Part shown: positions 27,116 to 36,016 of the stretch, in pieces
Numbering within the stretch: the first letter of the stretch is position 1
Layout: the number at the start of each line of letters is the position of its first letter
The notes under the pieces: model-generated
The model's input: only the letters and a program-made list of their open reading frames with translations
Databases searched by the model: none
Told to the model about the DNA's origin: nothing
Program-made: the position numbers and the translations under genes
Origin: Nitrosomonas halophila
GTDB lineage: Bacteria; Pseudomonadota; Gammaproteobacteria; Burkholderiales; Nitrosomonadaceae
Reading direction: 5' to 3'
DNA: 49,820 bases
NCBI RefSeq assembly: GCF_900107165.1
Contig: NZ_FNOY01000020.1
Span: 1 to 49,820 of the forward strand

Positions 27116-27523
27116 ATGGCTGTGAGTGAATGCGATGATTTGGCGGGAATTAAAGTCTTGGTGGTCGATGACAGCAGCACTATCCGTCGAGACGCCGAAA
27201 TTTTTCTTGGACAATCCGGTTGTGAGGCGATGCTTGCCACAGATGGGTTTGACGCGATGGCAAAGATCATCGATGGCCGACCCGACGTTATTTTTCTGGA
27301 TAGCGTCATGCCGCGCTTGGATGGTTATCAGGCCTGCATGCTGATCAAGCGTCACCCAAAATACCGGTCAATCCCAATTGTGCTGCTTGCCGCCAAAAGC
27401 GGGTTGTTCGATCAGGCGCGTTGCAGAATCGTCGGCTCCGATGGTCACCTGGCCAAGCCGTTCAGCAAAGAGGCGTTGCTTGCCAGCGTAAGGCAGCACG
27501 CGCGACAGTGTAATCAATCTTAG
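27116..27523 (+). CDS. PilG-like single-domain response regulator with altered switch residue
   Basis: A 135-residue receiver domain with no output domain. It has the acidic pair VVDDSST (D18, D19), phospho-acceptor VIFLDSVMP (D62) and lysine HLAKPFS (K114). The segment SGLFDQARCRIVGSDGHLAKPF is nearly that of PilG (type IV pilus chemosensory response regulator). In PilG and CheY the switch Ser/Thr precedes this; here it is VLLAAKSG with Ala at that place (A92), which should weaken phosphorylation-coupled output. The start may be ATG 27116 or GTG 27122, which has better spacing from the AGGG. No pilH, pilI or cheA is adjacent. Its stop codon is shared with the first base of the repeat element at 27523. 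Confidence 0.85.
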   Translation: MAVSECDDLAGIKVLVVDDSSTIRRDAEIFLGQSGCEAMLATDGFDAMAKIIDGRPDVIFLDSVMPRLDGYQACMLIKRHPKYRSIPIVLLAAKSGLFDQARCRIVGSDGHLAKPFSKEALLASVRQHARQCNQS

Positions 27524-27789
27524 GGCTCGTTAATGAATAACTTGGGCATACGTTGTTACGTATTCGGGAAAGATGCAAGGCGCGAGGCGAAGCCGAATGG
27601 TCGTTCCATTCGCAAGCCTCGCAACGCCGCAGATGCCCGAATACGCAACAACCCTTCGGGCTGGGGTCGCTTTTGGCGCATACCGGCGTTGCAAGCCACT
27701 GGTTGTGAATGACACAACGGTGTGTCTTGCGTCTTGGTCTGCGCCAAAAGCGACCCCAGCGTATGCTCAAGTTATTCATTAACGAGCCC
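27523..27789. mobile_element. MITE-like element family B with TTA target duplication
   Basis: A 267-bp non-coding element. The ends are inverted repeats of about 30 bp (GGGCTCGTTAATGAATAACT at the left, its near-complement at the right), and the 3-bp sequence TTA flanks it directly at 27520-27522 and 27790-27792. Inside are further complementary pairs: GAATGG/CCATTC, and GGGTCGCTTTTGGCGCA with its complement. The 3-bp TNA-type duplication fits IS5-family (IS1031-type) transposases; this is an inference. It is unrelated to family A. Confidence 0.88.
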
Positions 27790-27965
27790 TTAGAATGAAT
27801 TCAAGCACAACAATTTATCCTCTCCATCATAGCAGCTTAGCCATGTCGACTAGCGGTCAAGCGGGGCTTCTGAAATCCTTTGTCATCGCAGATAACGCGC
27901 TGAATGCTTTTTTGTAGATCGAGTATGCTTCGGTCGATCTTTCCGTCTTTCAGGTTTTTAACGTA
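27790..27965. other. Leader of ubiC
   Basis: About 175 bp between element B and ubiC. A 7-bp stem (AGATCGA 27916-27922, TCGATCT 27934-27940) lies about 25 bp before the ubiC start; without a run of T it is a weak terminator or attenuator candidate. No other feature is seen. Confidence 0.35.
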
Positions 27966-28514
27966 ATGAAGGTCAATGCGCCCTCGGCATGGCACCCTGC
28001 GCCAGTGTGTGCGCCTGTCGATATCCGCTGGTGGTTGCGCCACCGCGATTCGCTGACGCGCCTGCTGCAAGCGCATAGTGAGCATTTCCGTGTCGAGCCG
28101 GTATTTCAAGCGCTGGCTGCCGCATGCATCGATGAACTGGCGATCATGAATCTGCGTTGGGGGGTGCGGGCACTGGTGCGAGAAGTGTACCTGCGCTGCG
28201 ACGATATGCCGGTTGTCTTCGCGCATTCGGTGGTGAAACCGGCGCATTTGCAAGGCGCATGGCGCGGATTGAGCCGCCTGGGCAACCAGTCGCTCGGTAC
28301 CATGCTGTTCACCAATCCGTTGATCCGCCGCACGCCCTTCGAGTATAAGCAACTGAAGCCACACCATCCGCTATTTGCACGGGCTTGCGAGCAGTTGTCT
28401 GATCGGCCGATGAGTCTGTGGGCCAGGCGTTCGCTGTTTACCCTGCAAGATCAGCCATTGCTCGTGACGGAGGTATTTTTGCCCGCGATTCGGCAACTGA
28501 GAGCTGCAGAATGA
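27966..28514 (+). CDS. ubiC: Chorismate lyase UbiC
   Basis: The 182-residue enzyme turns chorismate into 4-hydroxybenzoate and pyruvate, the first committed step of ubiquinone synthesis. Family blocks include RWWLRHRDSLTRLL, REVYLRCDDMPVVFAHSV, WRGLSRLGNQSLGTMLFT and LWARRSLFTLQDQPLLVTEV with the catalytic Glu in the last, EVF. The length (about 180) is usual. No strong ribosome site precedes the ATG. ubiA begins about 75 bp downstream. Together with ubiD it makes a three-gene ubiquinone group. Confidence 0.95.
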   Translation: MKVNAPSAWHPAPVCAPVDIRWWLRHRDSLTRLLQAHSEHFRVEPVFQALAAACIDELAIMNLRWGVRALVREVYLRCDDMPVVFAHSVVKPAHLQGAWRGLSRLGNQSLGTMLFTNPLIRRTPFEYKQLKPHHPLFARACEQLSDRPMSLWARRSLFTLQDQPLLVTEVFLPAIRQLRAAE

Positions 28515-28589
28515 GTCTAGGACGCCTCCTGGGCATGCTCGATTCGCAGTTTGCTTGTTCCAATCACAGCCCATTTTTTAAAAATTATT

Positions 28590-29462
28590 ATGACATTCAA
28601 AGAAAAATTATTTGCGTATTACCAACTGATTCGATTGGATAAACCGATTGGTATTTTGTTGTTGCTATGGCCGACGCTCTGGGCCTTGTGGCTGGCGGTT
28701 GATGGCTGGCCGGATTTGATGATACTGGCGATTTTTGTGCTGGGAACGGTCCTGATGCGCTCCGCAGGTTGTGCCATCAATGACTTTGCCGATCGGCACA
28801 TTGATCCGCATGTCGCGCGTACCCGGCAGCGGCCGCTGGCAACCGGTCTGGTGCAACCGAAGGAAGCGTTGTGGGTGGCCGCTGGGTTGAGCTTATGCGC
28901 ATTCCTGTTGATTCTGCCGCTCAATTGGCTCACGATCGGGCTATCCGTGTGCGCGCTGCTCCTGGCAGCTTCCTATCCTTTCACCAAGCGTTTCTTTGCC
29001 ATGCCGCAAGCGTATCTCGGGTTGGCGTTCAGTATCGGAATGCCCATGGCGTTTGCCGCCCAGACCAATGCCGTACCGCCTATTGTCTGGTTGTTGATGC
29101 TGGCCAATCTCTGCTGGGTGATTGCTTACGACACACAATACGCGATGGCCGACCGGGAGGATGATCTCAAAATCGGCATCAAAACTTCCGCTATCACGCT
29201 GGGACGTTTCGATGTGGCAGGCATCGTGCTGTGTCACGTTGCTTTTGTCAGTATCCTGGTGTTTGCGGGCGGGCTCTTGCAGCGGGGGATTTTGTACTAT
29301 GCCGCGCTGCTGGTCGTGCTGGGTTTGATCATTCATCAGTATCACCTGGTTCGCGAGCGAGAACCCGCCCGTTGCTTTCAAGCGTTTTTGCATAATAATT
29401 GGATCGGTGCGACGGTTTTTATCGGCATTTTGCTGGATACTCTATCCGGGATCGGCCGGTAA
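28590..29462 (+). CDS. ubiA: 4-hydroxybenzoate polyprenyltransferase UbiA
   Basis: The 290-residue inner-membrane enzyme couples 4-hydroxybenzoate to the polyprenyl tail. About nine transmembrane helices are visible. Both Mg2+-diphosphate motifs are present: NDFADRHIDPHVARTRQRPL near residue 65 and DTQYAMADREDD near residue 183. The start at MTFKEKLFAYYQLIRLDKPIG is chosen because the family usually begins this way; a TTG 39 bases upstream would add 13 unlike residues. Neither has a strong ribosome site. It lies between ubiC and, after a 170-bp gap with a repeat remnant, ubiD. Confidence 0.95.
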   Translation: MTFKEKLFAYYQLIRLDKPIGILLLLWPTLWALWLAVDGWPDLMILAIFVLGTVLMRSAGCAINDFADRHIDPHVARTRQRPLATGLVQPKEALWVAAGLSLCAFLLILPLNWLTIGLSVCALLLAASYPFTKRFFAMPQAYLGLAFSIGMPMAFAAQTNAVPPIVWLLMLANLCWVIAYDTQYAMADREDDLKIGIKTSAITLGRFDVAGIVLCHVAFVSILVFAGGLLQRGILYYAALLVVLGLIIHQYHLVREREPARCFQAFLHNNWIGATVFIGILLDTLSGIGR

Positions 29463-29499
29463 GTGGTGCTGCATGTGATTGTATTCTCACGCGCCATAT

Positions 29500-29593
29500 C
29501 ACAGCATGACGAGGGGGCGCTGGCTTGCGAGGACCGGCATTGGGCGATTCGGCCTGTCCCAAGTTATCCAGGCTTTTGCCGGACAGCCTCCTA
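29500..29593. repeat. Degraded family A repeat remnant
   Basis: The right end CGGACAGCCTCCTA (29580-29593) is identical to the end of family A. Upstream, GACGAGGGGGCGCTGGCTTGCG (29509 on) resembles the family interior after alignment with gaps. The left end is missing. It lies between ubiA and ubiD, where it may form part of the ubiD leader. Confidence 0.5.
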
Positions 29594-29633
29594 GCTGTTC
29601 GTTGCGTTTTCCATTTAGATTATCTAACTATCC

Positions 29634-31097
29634 ATGAAATATAAAGATTTACGCGATTTTCTGGCGCAGCTCGAACAGCGCGGAGAATTGAAGCGGGTCA
29701 AGACGGAAATCGACCCCCGCCTGGAAATGACTGAAATTTGTGACCGTCTGCTCAAGCAGGCGGGCCCCGCGGTACTGTTTGAACAGCCCACTCAGCACAC
29801 GATCCCAGTCTTGGGCAATCTGTTCGGCACGCCCGAACGGGTCGCGCTGGGCATGGGCCAGACCTCTGTTGCCGCCTTGCGCGAAGTGGGCAAGTTGCTT
29901 GCCTATCTCAAGGAGCCCGATCCGCCGAAAGGTCTGCGCGATGCCTGGGACAAGCTGCCAGTGCTCAAGCAAGTGCTGAACATGGCGCCCAAACAGGTCT
30001 CTCATGCGCCCTGTCAGGAGGTGGTCTGGGAGGGGGAGGCCGTTGATTTGAGCCGCTTGCCCATCCAGACCTGTTGGCCGGATGATGCCGGGCCGCTGAT
30101 TACCTGGGGGCTGACAGTGACCCGCGGTCCGCACAAGGCTCGTCAGAATCTGGGGATTTACCGCCAGCAGGTGATCGCGCCGAACAAAGTGATCATGCGC
30201 TGGCTGGCCCATCGGGGTGGTGCGCTGGATTTCCGTGATTTCTGCATGGTCCATCCCGGTAAACCCTATCCGGTTGCGGTCGCGTTGGGTGCGGACCCGG
30301 CTACGATTCTCGGTGCCGTGACACCGGTTCCGGATAGTCTGAGCGAATACCAGTTCGCCGGCCTGCTGCGCGGTGCGAGAACCGAGGTAACTCAGTGCCT
30401 GACACATGATCTGCAGGTCCCGGCAAGTGCCGAGATTGTGCTGGAGGGTTATATCCATCCTGAGGAAACCGCTGTGGAAGGGCCTTTCGGCGATCATACC
30501 GGCTACTATAATGAACAGGAAACCTTCCCTGTGTTCACGGTCGAACGCATGACCATGCGCCGCGACCCGATCTATCATTCCACCTATACCGGCAAACCGC
30601 CAGATGAGCCTGCCATCCTCGGTGTGGCGCTGAATGAAGTTTTCGTACCGTTGCTGCAGAGACAATTTACTGAAATTGTCGATTTCTACCTGCCGCCGGA
30701 AGGTTGTTCCTACCGGCTGGCAGTAGTGAGCATGAAAAAACAGTATGCTGGCCATGCCAAGCGTGTCATGTTCGGTGTCTGGAGTTTTCTGCGGCAGTTC
30801 ATGTACACCAAGTTCATCATCGTGACAGATGACGATATCGATATCCGGGACTGGAAAGAAGTCATCTGGGCGATTACGACCCGGGTTGATCCCGCGCGGG
30901 ATACTCTAATCGTCGAGAATACGCCGATCGATTATCTCGATTTTGCCAGCCCGGTTTCTGGCCTGGGGGGCAAAATGGGCCTGGATGCGACCAACAAATG
31001 GCCGGGCGAGACCGCGCGCGAATGGGGGCGGACGATTGAGATGGATGCACAGGTCAAGGCCAGAATCGATCGCATCTGGCAGCAGCTGCCGTTCTGA
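29634..31097 (+). CDS. ubiD: 4-hydroxy-3-polyprenylbenzoate decarboxylase UbiD
   Basis: The 487-residue enzyme decarboxylates the prenylated benzoate in ubiquinone synthesis and uses prenylated FMN made by UbiX, which is not in this window. Full-length match to UbiD (about 490). Recognisable blocks are [20 protein letters not shown] at the N-terminus and [15 protein letters not shown] and NLGIYRQQV around the cofactor pocket. [17 protein letters not shown] holds the catalytic Glu region, and [20 protein letters not shown] lies near the end. It follows ubiA and is followed 15 bp later by a YgjP-type peptidase gene. Confidence 0.96.
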   Translation: MKYKDLRDFLAQLEQRGELKRVKTEIDPRLEMTEICDRLLKQAGPAVLFEQPTQHTIPVLGNLFGTPERVALGMGQTSVAALREVGKLLAYLKEPDPPKGLRDAWDKLPVLKQVLNMAPKQVSHAPCQEVVWEGEAVDLSRLPIQTCWPDDAGPLITWGLTVTRGPHKARQNLGIYRQQVIAPNKVIMRWLAHRGGALDFRDFCMVHPGKPYPVAVALGADPATILGAVTPVPDSLSEYQFAGLLRGARTEVTQCLTHDLQVPASAEIVLEGYIHPEETAVEGPFGDHTGYYNEQETFPVFTVERMTMRRDPIYHSTYTGKPPDEPAILGVALNEVFVPLLQRQFTEIVDFYLPPEGCSYRLAVVSMKKQYAGHAKRVMFGVWSFLRQFMYTKFIIVTDDDIDIRDWKEVIWAITTRVDPARDTLIVENTPIDYLDFASPVSGLGGKMGLDATNKWPGETAREWGRTIEMDAQVKARIDRIWQQLPF

Positions 31098-31112
31098 CAG
31101 GCGGGCGCCGCA

Positions 31113-31838
31113 ATGAGCTTTGCTGAACAGGCAGTCGTCAGCTATTTGAGCGTAACCGGCATGATGGTGGAGGTTGTGCGCAAGCCGATCAAGCACATGT
31201 ATCTCTACCTTGATCCACCTGATGGACGGGTGCGGGCAGTGGTGCCATCGATAGCCAGCGATGAAGCCATTCGCATGATGGTCATCGGCAAGCTGGCATG
31301 GATCAAACGGCGGCAGGCAGCATTCACAACGCGGCCCGCTGTAAATGCACAGGCAATGGTAGACGGTGAGCGCCATCATTTTCTTGGGCAATGCTATGCG
31401 CTACGGGTGCATGAGCGGACGCGCCAGCATGGCGTTATATTGCGCAAGCCGGATCAGCTTGCGCTGTATGTCCGGCCGGGAGCTGGCAGAGAGCAGCGCA
31501 AACTGATTTTATTGCGCTGGTATCGGGCGCAACTGCAAGTATTGATTCCACCACTGCTGGCCAAGTGGCAGGCTGCGGTAGGGGTACAGGTCGCGGAATG
31601 GCGGATCAAACACATGCGAACCCGATGGGGAAGCTGCAACCCCACCGCCAGGCGCATTTGGTTGAGTCTCGAGCTTGCTAAAAAATCCATCGCATGTATC
31701 GAATATGTGCTCGTTCATGAGCTGGTCCATTTTCACGAACGGCGGCATAATTCACGTTTTAAAGCGTTGATGCGTCAGTATCTTCCCGACTGGCGGCAAA
31801 GGGATATCTTATTGAATCGATCTATCTATTTGGAATGA
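31113..31838 (+). CDS. YgjP-like (DUF45) zinc metallopeptidase
   Basis: The 241-residue protein carries the DUF45/YgjP (M48-related, wall-less) fold. The zinc motif HELVHFHERRHNSRF lies near residue 201, with H-E-x-x-H as HELVH and the third His about 11 residues later. VAEWRIKHMRTRWGSCNPTA and RRIWLSLELAKKS precede it, as in the family. The N-terminal half has VEVVRKPIKHMYLYLDPPDG. It lies 15 bp after ubiD, so it may be read through with it. Its ribosome site is weak. Physiological substrates of this family are not established. Confidence 0.88.
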   Translation: MSFAEQAVVSYLSVTGMMVEVVRKPIKHMYLYLDPPDGRVRAVVPSIASDEAIRMMVIGKLAWIKRRQAAFTTRPAVNAQAMVDGERHHFLGQCYALRVHERTRQHGVILRKPDQLALYVRPGAGREQRKLILLRWYRAQLQVLIPPLLAKWQAAVGVQVAEWRIKHMRTRWGSCNPTARRIWLSLELAKKSIACIEYVLVHELVHFHERRHNSRFKALMRQYLPDWRQRDILLNRSIYLE

Positions 31839-32218
31839 GAGTCACCGACCTTAGCAGGCAGCTCACCGGGCCGGATGTCACTGACTGATTTGAGTTTGAC
31901 CAGTTCTGGCTGTTAACGAGTCCTTGGTGTTGAAATAAAACAACAGATTGTCGAGCAATTCTGCGCGGAATGCTAAAATAGTGCGCCATTTTAGATACAA
32001 GTGACCTAAAACTGATCATGACGCGCGCAGTTGAAGCGCTGAGTGGAGTAAGGTGGCCATTTGTACCGGGGTTACGTGGCGTCGAATGTCTTGAGGGCGG
32101 GTTTCAGGATTGTCAGGATCGGAGAATTTTATAAAATCGGCCAACCTGGATATTGTAGTCGGATTGTGGGTATTTTCACAGCTGAGCATTTTTAAATGAA
32201 TTTTCGGAGTGGATGAAG
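31839..32218. other. Intergenic stretch upstream of the barrel gene
   Basis: 380 bp without a gene. A short stem (CTAAAAT/ATTTTAG around 31973-31993) is present, and GGAG at 32206-32209 is the ribosome site for the barrel gene. No promoter stands out. Confidence 0.45.
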
Positions 32219-33583
32219 ATGACAGACTATTGCCAAAATATGCAACACCATTTTTTGCGGTTTGCCTTGTTTTCCAGTCTGATGCTTGTTGCGCAATTGG
32301 GGCTGGCCGAACAGGATCGGAATTCAGCTACGCATTCTGCCATCAGTTTTCCCAATGAACAGGCGCTGCCCTATCTTGATCGGGATGCCAAAGTGTATCG
32401 TACGCCACGCGCTGGCGAAGGCTTCAGAACCGAGATTTTTGGCGAAGAAATCGTGGTCGAGAGCCGTGACCGGCGATCAGTCGATGCCTGGATGCTGGGG
32501 CTGCAATACAATATGCATGAACCGGATGACCGGACTATATTTCCGATCGGTAGCCTCTATTTCTGGCGTCAGCCAAAAGAAAGCCAGTTGTTTTATGCAA
32601 ATGTTGCCGGTGTCTATAACGATATCTTTTACGGCGAGCAATTGCCCGACTGGGGGAATTATCAATATGCGCTCGCATTCCGCAACTTTACACCGCCTGC
32701 GCCGTTAAGCGAGATAGTCGATGGCAAGCGGGTCCGTGATGAAGAAATGTACTGGGGGCGCTTGCAGTGGAGTGCAGGTATCGGGTATCGAGAACAGATT
32801 TCGCCTGGCTACAATGACAACATATTTATGGTCAATCTCTATTTTGAGCCAGGCTTTCTCTATTTCAAAAGAAGTCGCAAAGCAGCTGATAATTTAGTGA
32901 CACCCAGTGATACGGTAGAGCTCGGTACACGGCTGGAGATTAAATACGATGCGCTGGAGCGGAATGTGCTTTGGCTGGCGCATCAGGGTTTTGCTACCGG
33001 TGCCAACTTTGTTTATGGTCATCGTTTGAATTGGCGCGACTGGGGGCTGGATGGCATCCAGCACAGGGCGGGCAATACCCGCGATCATGTCAGATTCGAT
33101 GCCTATGCGCTGGCGGCGGGTGGAGTGCCGTTCATAGACAGCGACCGGCATCGCCTGCTGGGTACCGTCCATGTTGGCACTGGCAACAACCTGGATCGTT
33201 TCTCGGCACAAAGGATCGGTGGCGGGGTGAATCCGATGGGCTGGGATTTTTCGTCGACTGGCATTCCGGTATTGCCCGGTGCTTCGGTCTGGGAGTTTTA
33301 TCCTGAGCACTACCTGATTGCCAATACGGAATACCGCTGGGAGCCAATTTTTTTCAGTTATCTGAGTTTGCATGGTACGCTTGCATGGCTCGATCCAGTG
33401 CGCAACGTCGATGGCGAATTCAAGCGCAAGGATACGTTCTACAGCGCAGTCGGGGGGCGTGTGGCCACCGGCTTTCTGGGGGATTCCATGCTGGTTGTGG
33501 ATATGACGCATAATCTCAACGTGATCAGAGACAATAAACGGGGCGGCACCGATATTACCTTTTTTGTGGTCAAGGAATTTTAA
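32219..33583 (+). CDS. Outer-membrane beta-barrel protein, unknown
   Basis: The 454-residue product has a signal peptide (FALFSSLMLVAQLGLAEQ) and many amphipathic strands. It ends in ...DITFFVVKEF, with the terminal Phe typical of BAM substrates. Blocks FEPGFLYFKRSRKAADNLV and RIGGGVNPMGWDFSSTG, plus EHYLIANTEYRWEPIFFSYL, resemble the surface-antigen (Omp85-like) barrel strands, but no POTRA domains are present. ATG 32219 is chosen since GGAG is 9 bases upstream; ATG 32213 is only 3 bases from it. It stands alone. A substrate or porin role cannot be told. Confidence 0.72.
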   Translation: MTDYCQNMQHHFLRFALFSSLMLVAQLGLAEQDRNSATHSAISFPNEQALPYLDRDAKVYRTPRAGEGFRTEIFGEEIVVESRDRRSVDAWMLGLQYNMHEPDDRTIFPIGSLYFWRQPKESQLFYANVAGVYNDIFYGEQLPDWGNYQYALAFRNFTPPAPLSEIVDGKRVRDEEMYWGRLQWSAGIGYREQISPGYNDNIFMVNLYFEPGFLYFKRSRKAADNLVTPSDTVELGTRLEIKYDALERNVLWLAHQGFATGANFVYGHRLNWRDWGLDGIQHRAGNTRDHVRFDAYALAAGGVPFIDSDRHRLLGTVHVGTGNNLDRFSAQRIGGGVNPMGWDFSSTGIPVLPGASVWEFYPEHYLIANTEYRWEPIFFSYLSLHGTLAWLDPVRNVDGEFKRKDTFYSAVGGRVATGFLGDSMLVVDMTHNLNVIRDNKRGGTDITFFVVKEF

Positions 33584-33662
33584 TCCAGCAATATCAGGGG
33601 GGCGATTCTGACTGATAAGGGCTGATTCCAGTTTGCGTTGTATGGTCAGCTGCTTGATTGGA

Positions 33663-34274
33663 TCAGTACGCCGATTCTATTTCGTCTGGTTGGGTCGCTT
33701 CTTGTCCTATGGATGTATCCAGGATGACTTCTACTTCACCTTTCAAATCCATCAGCAATGTTTCAACTTCAATCTGAGGATACTTCTCATTGATCATTTT
33801 TTTGAGATGCATGAGATTGGTGGTGTGCACAGCCGTTTCTTTCTCCACATCCGAGGAATAATCCTCACCCAGCAGCATTTTGTAGGCACCGCAATCACGA
33901 TGATCCATTACGATAACGGTATGGATGTCATGCAGTGTGACCGAAAGATCCAGGTGGTCCCAGAAGGTTCTGGTCCATGCAGGATATTTCTCGGTGATTG
34001 CGCCCAGCGAGGCACCCGCCAGCACGATGTGGTCATAATTATGATATAGGCCTTTGCGCAGCATATAGCGTTCAATTTCATCCATTAAACGATAATCCAT
34101 GCAGCTTAACAGCAAAGTTTTCGCTTTGCCGCTGGCATGCGCTTGCCGGACGCCCGTTGGGACTGTGAACAGGCTGACGCCAGCGCCTAATGTTGCCAAA
34201 TGGAGCAGTTTTCTGCGCTGCTTGCCAGAAGGGGTCAAATTTTCGTTACGATGCGCGCAATGATGTTTTTTCAT
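33663..34274 (-). CDS. Secreted beta-carbonic-anhydrase-like protein (Tat signal)
   Basis: The 203-residue product has an N-terminal twin-arginine-type signal (RRKLLHLATLGAGVSLF, Arg20-Arg21), so Tat export is likely. The beta-carbonic anhydrase metal ligands are visible: C58-M-D60-Y-R62 and H125-R-D-C128. Classic enzymes read C-x-D-S-R; here the Ser is Tyr, a change that should be tested for activity. The catalytic dyad Asp60-Arg62 is kept. A periplasmic enzyme could interconvert CO2 and bicarbonate near the cell envelope, which would suit a CO2-fixing chemolithotroph; this is inference. It is convergent with the barrel gene and stands apart from the unknown gene upstream. Confidence 0.8.
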   Translation of the reverse strand: MKKHHCAHRNENLTPSGKQRRKLLHLATLGAGVSLFTVPTGVRQAHASGKAKTLLLSCMDYRLMDEIERYMLRKGLYHNYDHIVLAGASLGAITEKYPAWTRTFWDHLDLSVTLHDIHTVIVMDHRDCGAYKMLLGEDYSSDVEKETAVHTTNLMHLKKMINEKYPQIEVETLLMDLKGEVEVILDTSIGQEATQPDEIESAY

Positions 34275-34391
34275 TTTGGGAAAGTGTGATTTTGGCGGCT
34301 AATGTTAGTGGTTTTTCCACTCAATTATCAACCTCTTTATGAGTGGGGTCTTGTATATCTGCTAGCATGCCGTTTTGGACCGGGCATGGAT

Positions 34392-35663
34392 TCAGTGCAG
34401 CAATCTCAGTGAAGCCACACGTCGCTCTATTTTGTCCATCATTTCAATATATTGCGGGCTGCCTATGCCCCCGAAGTGTGTTCTGAAGGTGCTCTCAGAC
34501 ATATGTTCGGGCAGATCCGACCAATAGGGGATGAGATCGGTATCCTCTATCCCCGACAGTATTTTGTTGCGCATGGCCTGTGCTGCAGTTGGGTTAGCCA
34601 GTATTTTCTCGGCAAAACGGGTACCCGAACGGTTGGCGGCGATATCGTTGAATGAGAATCCGCTGCCGGAGCGGGCATCTTCCAGTTCCTTGTAGAGGCC
34701 AATTGCATCGGACAAGATGGTGTCCGTATAGGCGGTAATTGCGGCAGAAGCCATGAAGTGCATGGCAAAATCTGCCCGTCCATCCAGCGTGACTCGGATT
34801 CTGACGGGATTGGGCCAGCTGGCTGTCTCTGGGATGACTGATCTGAGTGGAAACTGCAGCACATGGAACGCGGCCACCAATACTGCGGCACGGACCTCTT
34901 CTACAATATTCGTTGATGCGGTGTGGCGGACGGTTTCCTGCATGAGGGCCGTCAGCAGTTCGGAAAGCGGCATCGACTGTCCTGCCTGATGACGGTTGCG
35001 CTCATTCAGGAAATGATGATAGCGGAACAACCGATCCAGCTGTTGTTGATTGAAAAGCGGGGCGCTCAGTGAAGAATAAGCGGATTGATCGGTTCTCCAG
35101 CCTTCCCAGTAGTATGTGATGGCGATGCCATTGCGGGAGATTTGTAATTTTCGGAAGGCTTCCAGCGCTGCGCGGACATCCGGGCTGCTTTTTTGTAACC
35201 GGGTCAGAAGCTGTGATATCAGCAGGTCGGCAAGCGCATCCGGTACGGGCAATTGGCCAATCTGCACCGATTTCAGCATGGGGCGGCCATTGGCTGCTGC
35301 CACAACTGCCTGAACATTGAGAAAACTGCGGGTATTCCCTACCGGCACGGGCAGACTCAATTGGATCAGTGCGCTTTGATCCTGTACGGTTGTCCTGGCG
35401 CGTCCCTGCGCGAAATGATGTGCCAGATAATTGAGGGCGATATCCAGATCATCTGGCTGAAATTTGGCTGTTACTGACTTGCCCGCATGGACCTGATAGC
35501 GATGCGTATCAAGCAGCTGCTTGGCGCGTGCAATATGTTCTGGTGTGACGAGAATTTCTCTTTCGATTCGGGGCTGCTGCTCGATCGCAAAGTAGGCCAG
35601 GGCGATGCTGGCTGCAGTAAAAGCCAGGATGAGGATTGTGAATGAGTTTAAGAGCTTCCACAT
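34392..35663 (-). CDS. Membrane-anchored conserved protein, unknown
   Basis: The 423-residue product starts with one membrane segment (LLNSFTILILAFTAASIALAY), then is soluble and mainly helical, so it is probably periplasmic and anchored at the inner membrane. Segments that look conserved are FHVLQFPLRSVI, ADFAMHFMASAAITAYTDT, GFSFNDIAANRSGTRFAEKI and MSESTFRTHFGGIGSPQYIE. H-F-M-A-S-A and the DIAANRSGTRF block recall conserved hypothetical proteins of proteobacteria. No catalytic motif is certain. The ATG has no ribosome site. It has no operon partner. I do not assign a function. Confidence 0.7.
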   Translation of the reverse strand: MWKLLNSFTILILAFTAASIALAYFAIEQQPRIEREILVTPEHIARAKQLLDTHRYQVHAGKSVTAKFQPDDLDIALNYLAHHFAQGRARTTVQDQSALIQLSLPVPVGNTRSFLNVQAVVAAANGRPMLKSVQIGQLPVPDALADLLISQLLTRLQKSSPDVRAALEAFRKLQISRNGIAITYYWEGWRTDQSAYSSLSAPLFNQQQLDRLFRYHHFLNERNRHQAGQSMPLSELLTALMQETVRHTASTNIVEEVRAAVLVAAFHVLQFPLRSVIPETASWPNPVRIRVTLDGRADFAMHFMASAAITAYTDTILSDAIGLYKELEDARSGSGFSFNDIAANRSGTRFAEKILANPTAAQAMRNKILSGIEDTDLIPYWSDLPEHMSESTFRTHFGGIGSPQYIEMMDKIERRVASLRLLH

Positions 35664-36016
35664 AAGTCGTTAACGATATTTGCTGCGGGCATGGGGTGAG
35701 CGATCGCGCTGCGCTGCGCTGATAGTGCGGGATGCTTGGCAATGGGCGATGCAGCGCCTCTTGATTATGTATATCTCGCTGAGTTCGAAAAAAGCTATTG
35801 TGGGTGTTTGGCATTTTTTTCACAGGGCAGTACAGTTTGCGCTGGCATCTGATGGATACCGGAGTCAGCATTCCGGGTGACAGTGGTTATACGGCTGGGT
35901 TAGGAGGCTCATACTATCAGCATTTGGGCCTGGCTTGTATTAGTTCCTTGCCGGTGCGGGTTGTGTGACGCTGGATGTGCAATTGAGCGGCAATCTGACA
36001 GTGACTCAACTGATGC
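35664..36016. other. Intergenic stretch
   Basis: 353 bp upstream of the 423-residue gene and downstream of the first Slp gene, with no gene seen. TTAGGAGGCT at about 35900 equals the start of a family A repeat but the similarity stops after ten bases, so it is at most a scar. Nothing else is evident. Confidence 0.4.

Noticed and set aside
29649..30755. A 368-codon open frame on the minus strand
   Set aside because: Opposite strand of ubiD; His/Gln-rich shadow with no domain.
35898..35910. TTAGGAGGCT resembling a family A end
   Set aside because: Similarity stops after ten bases, so it may be chance.
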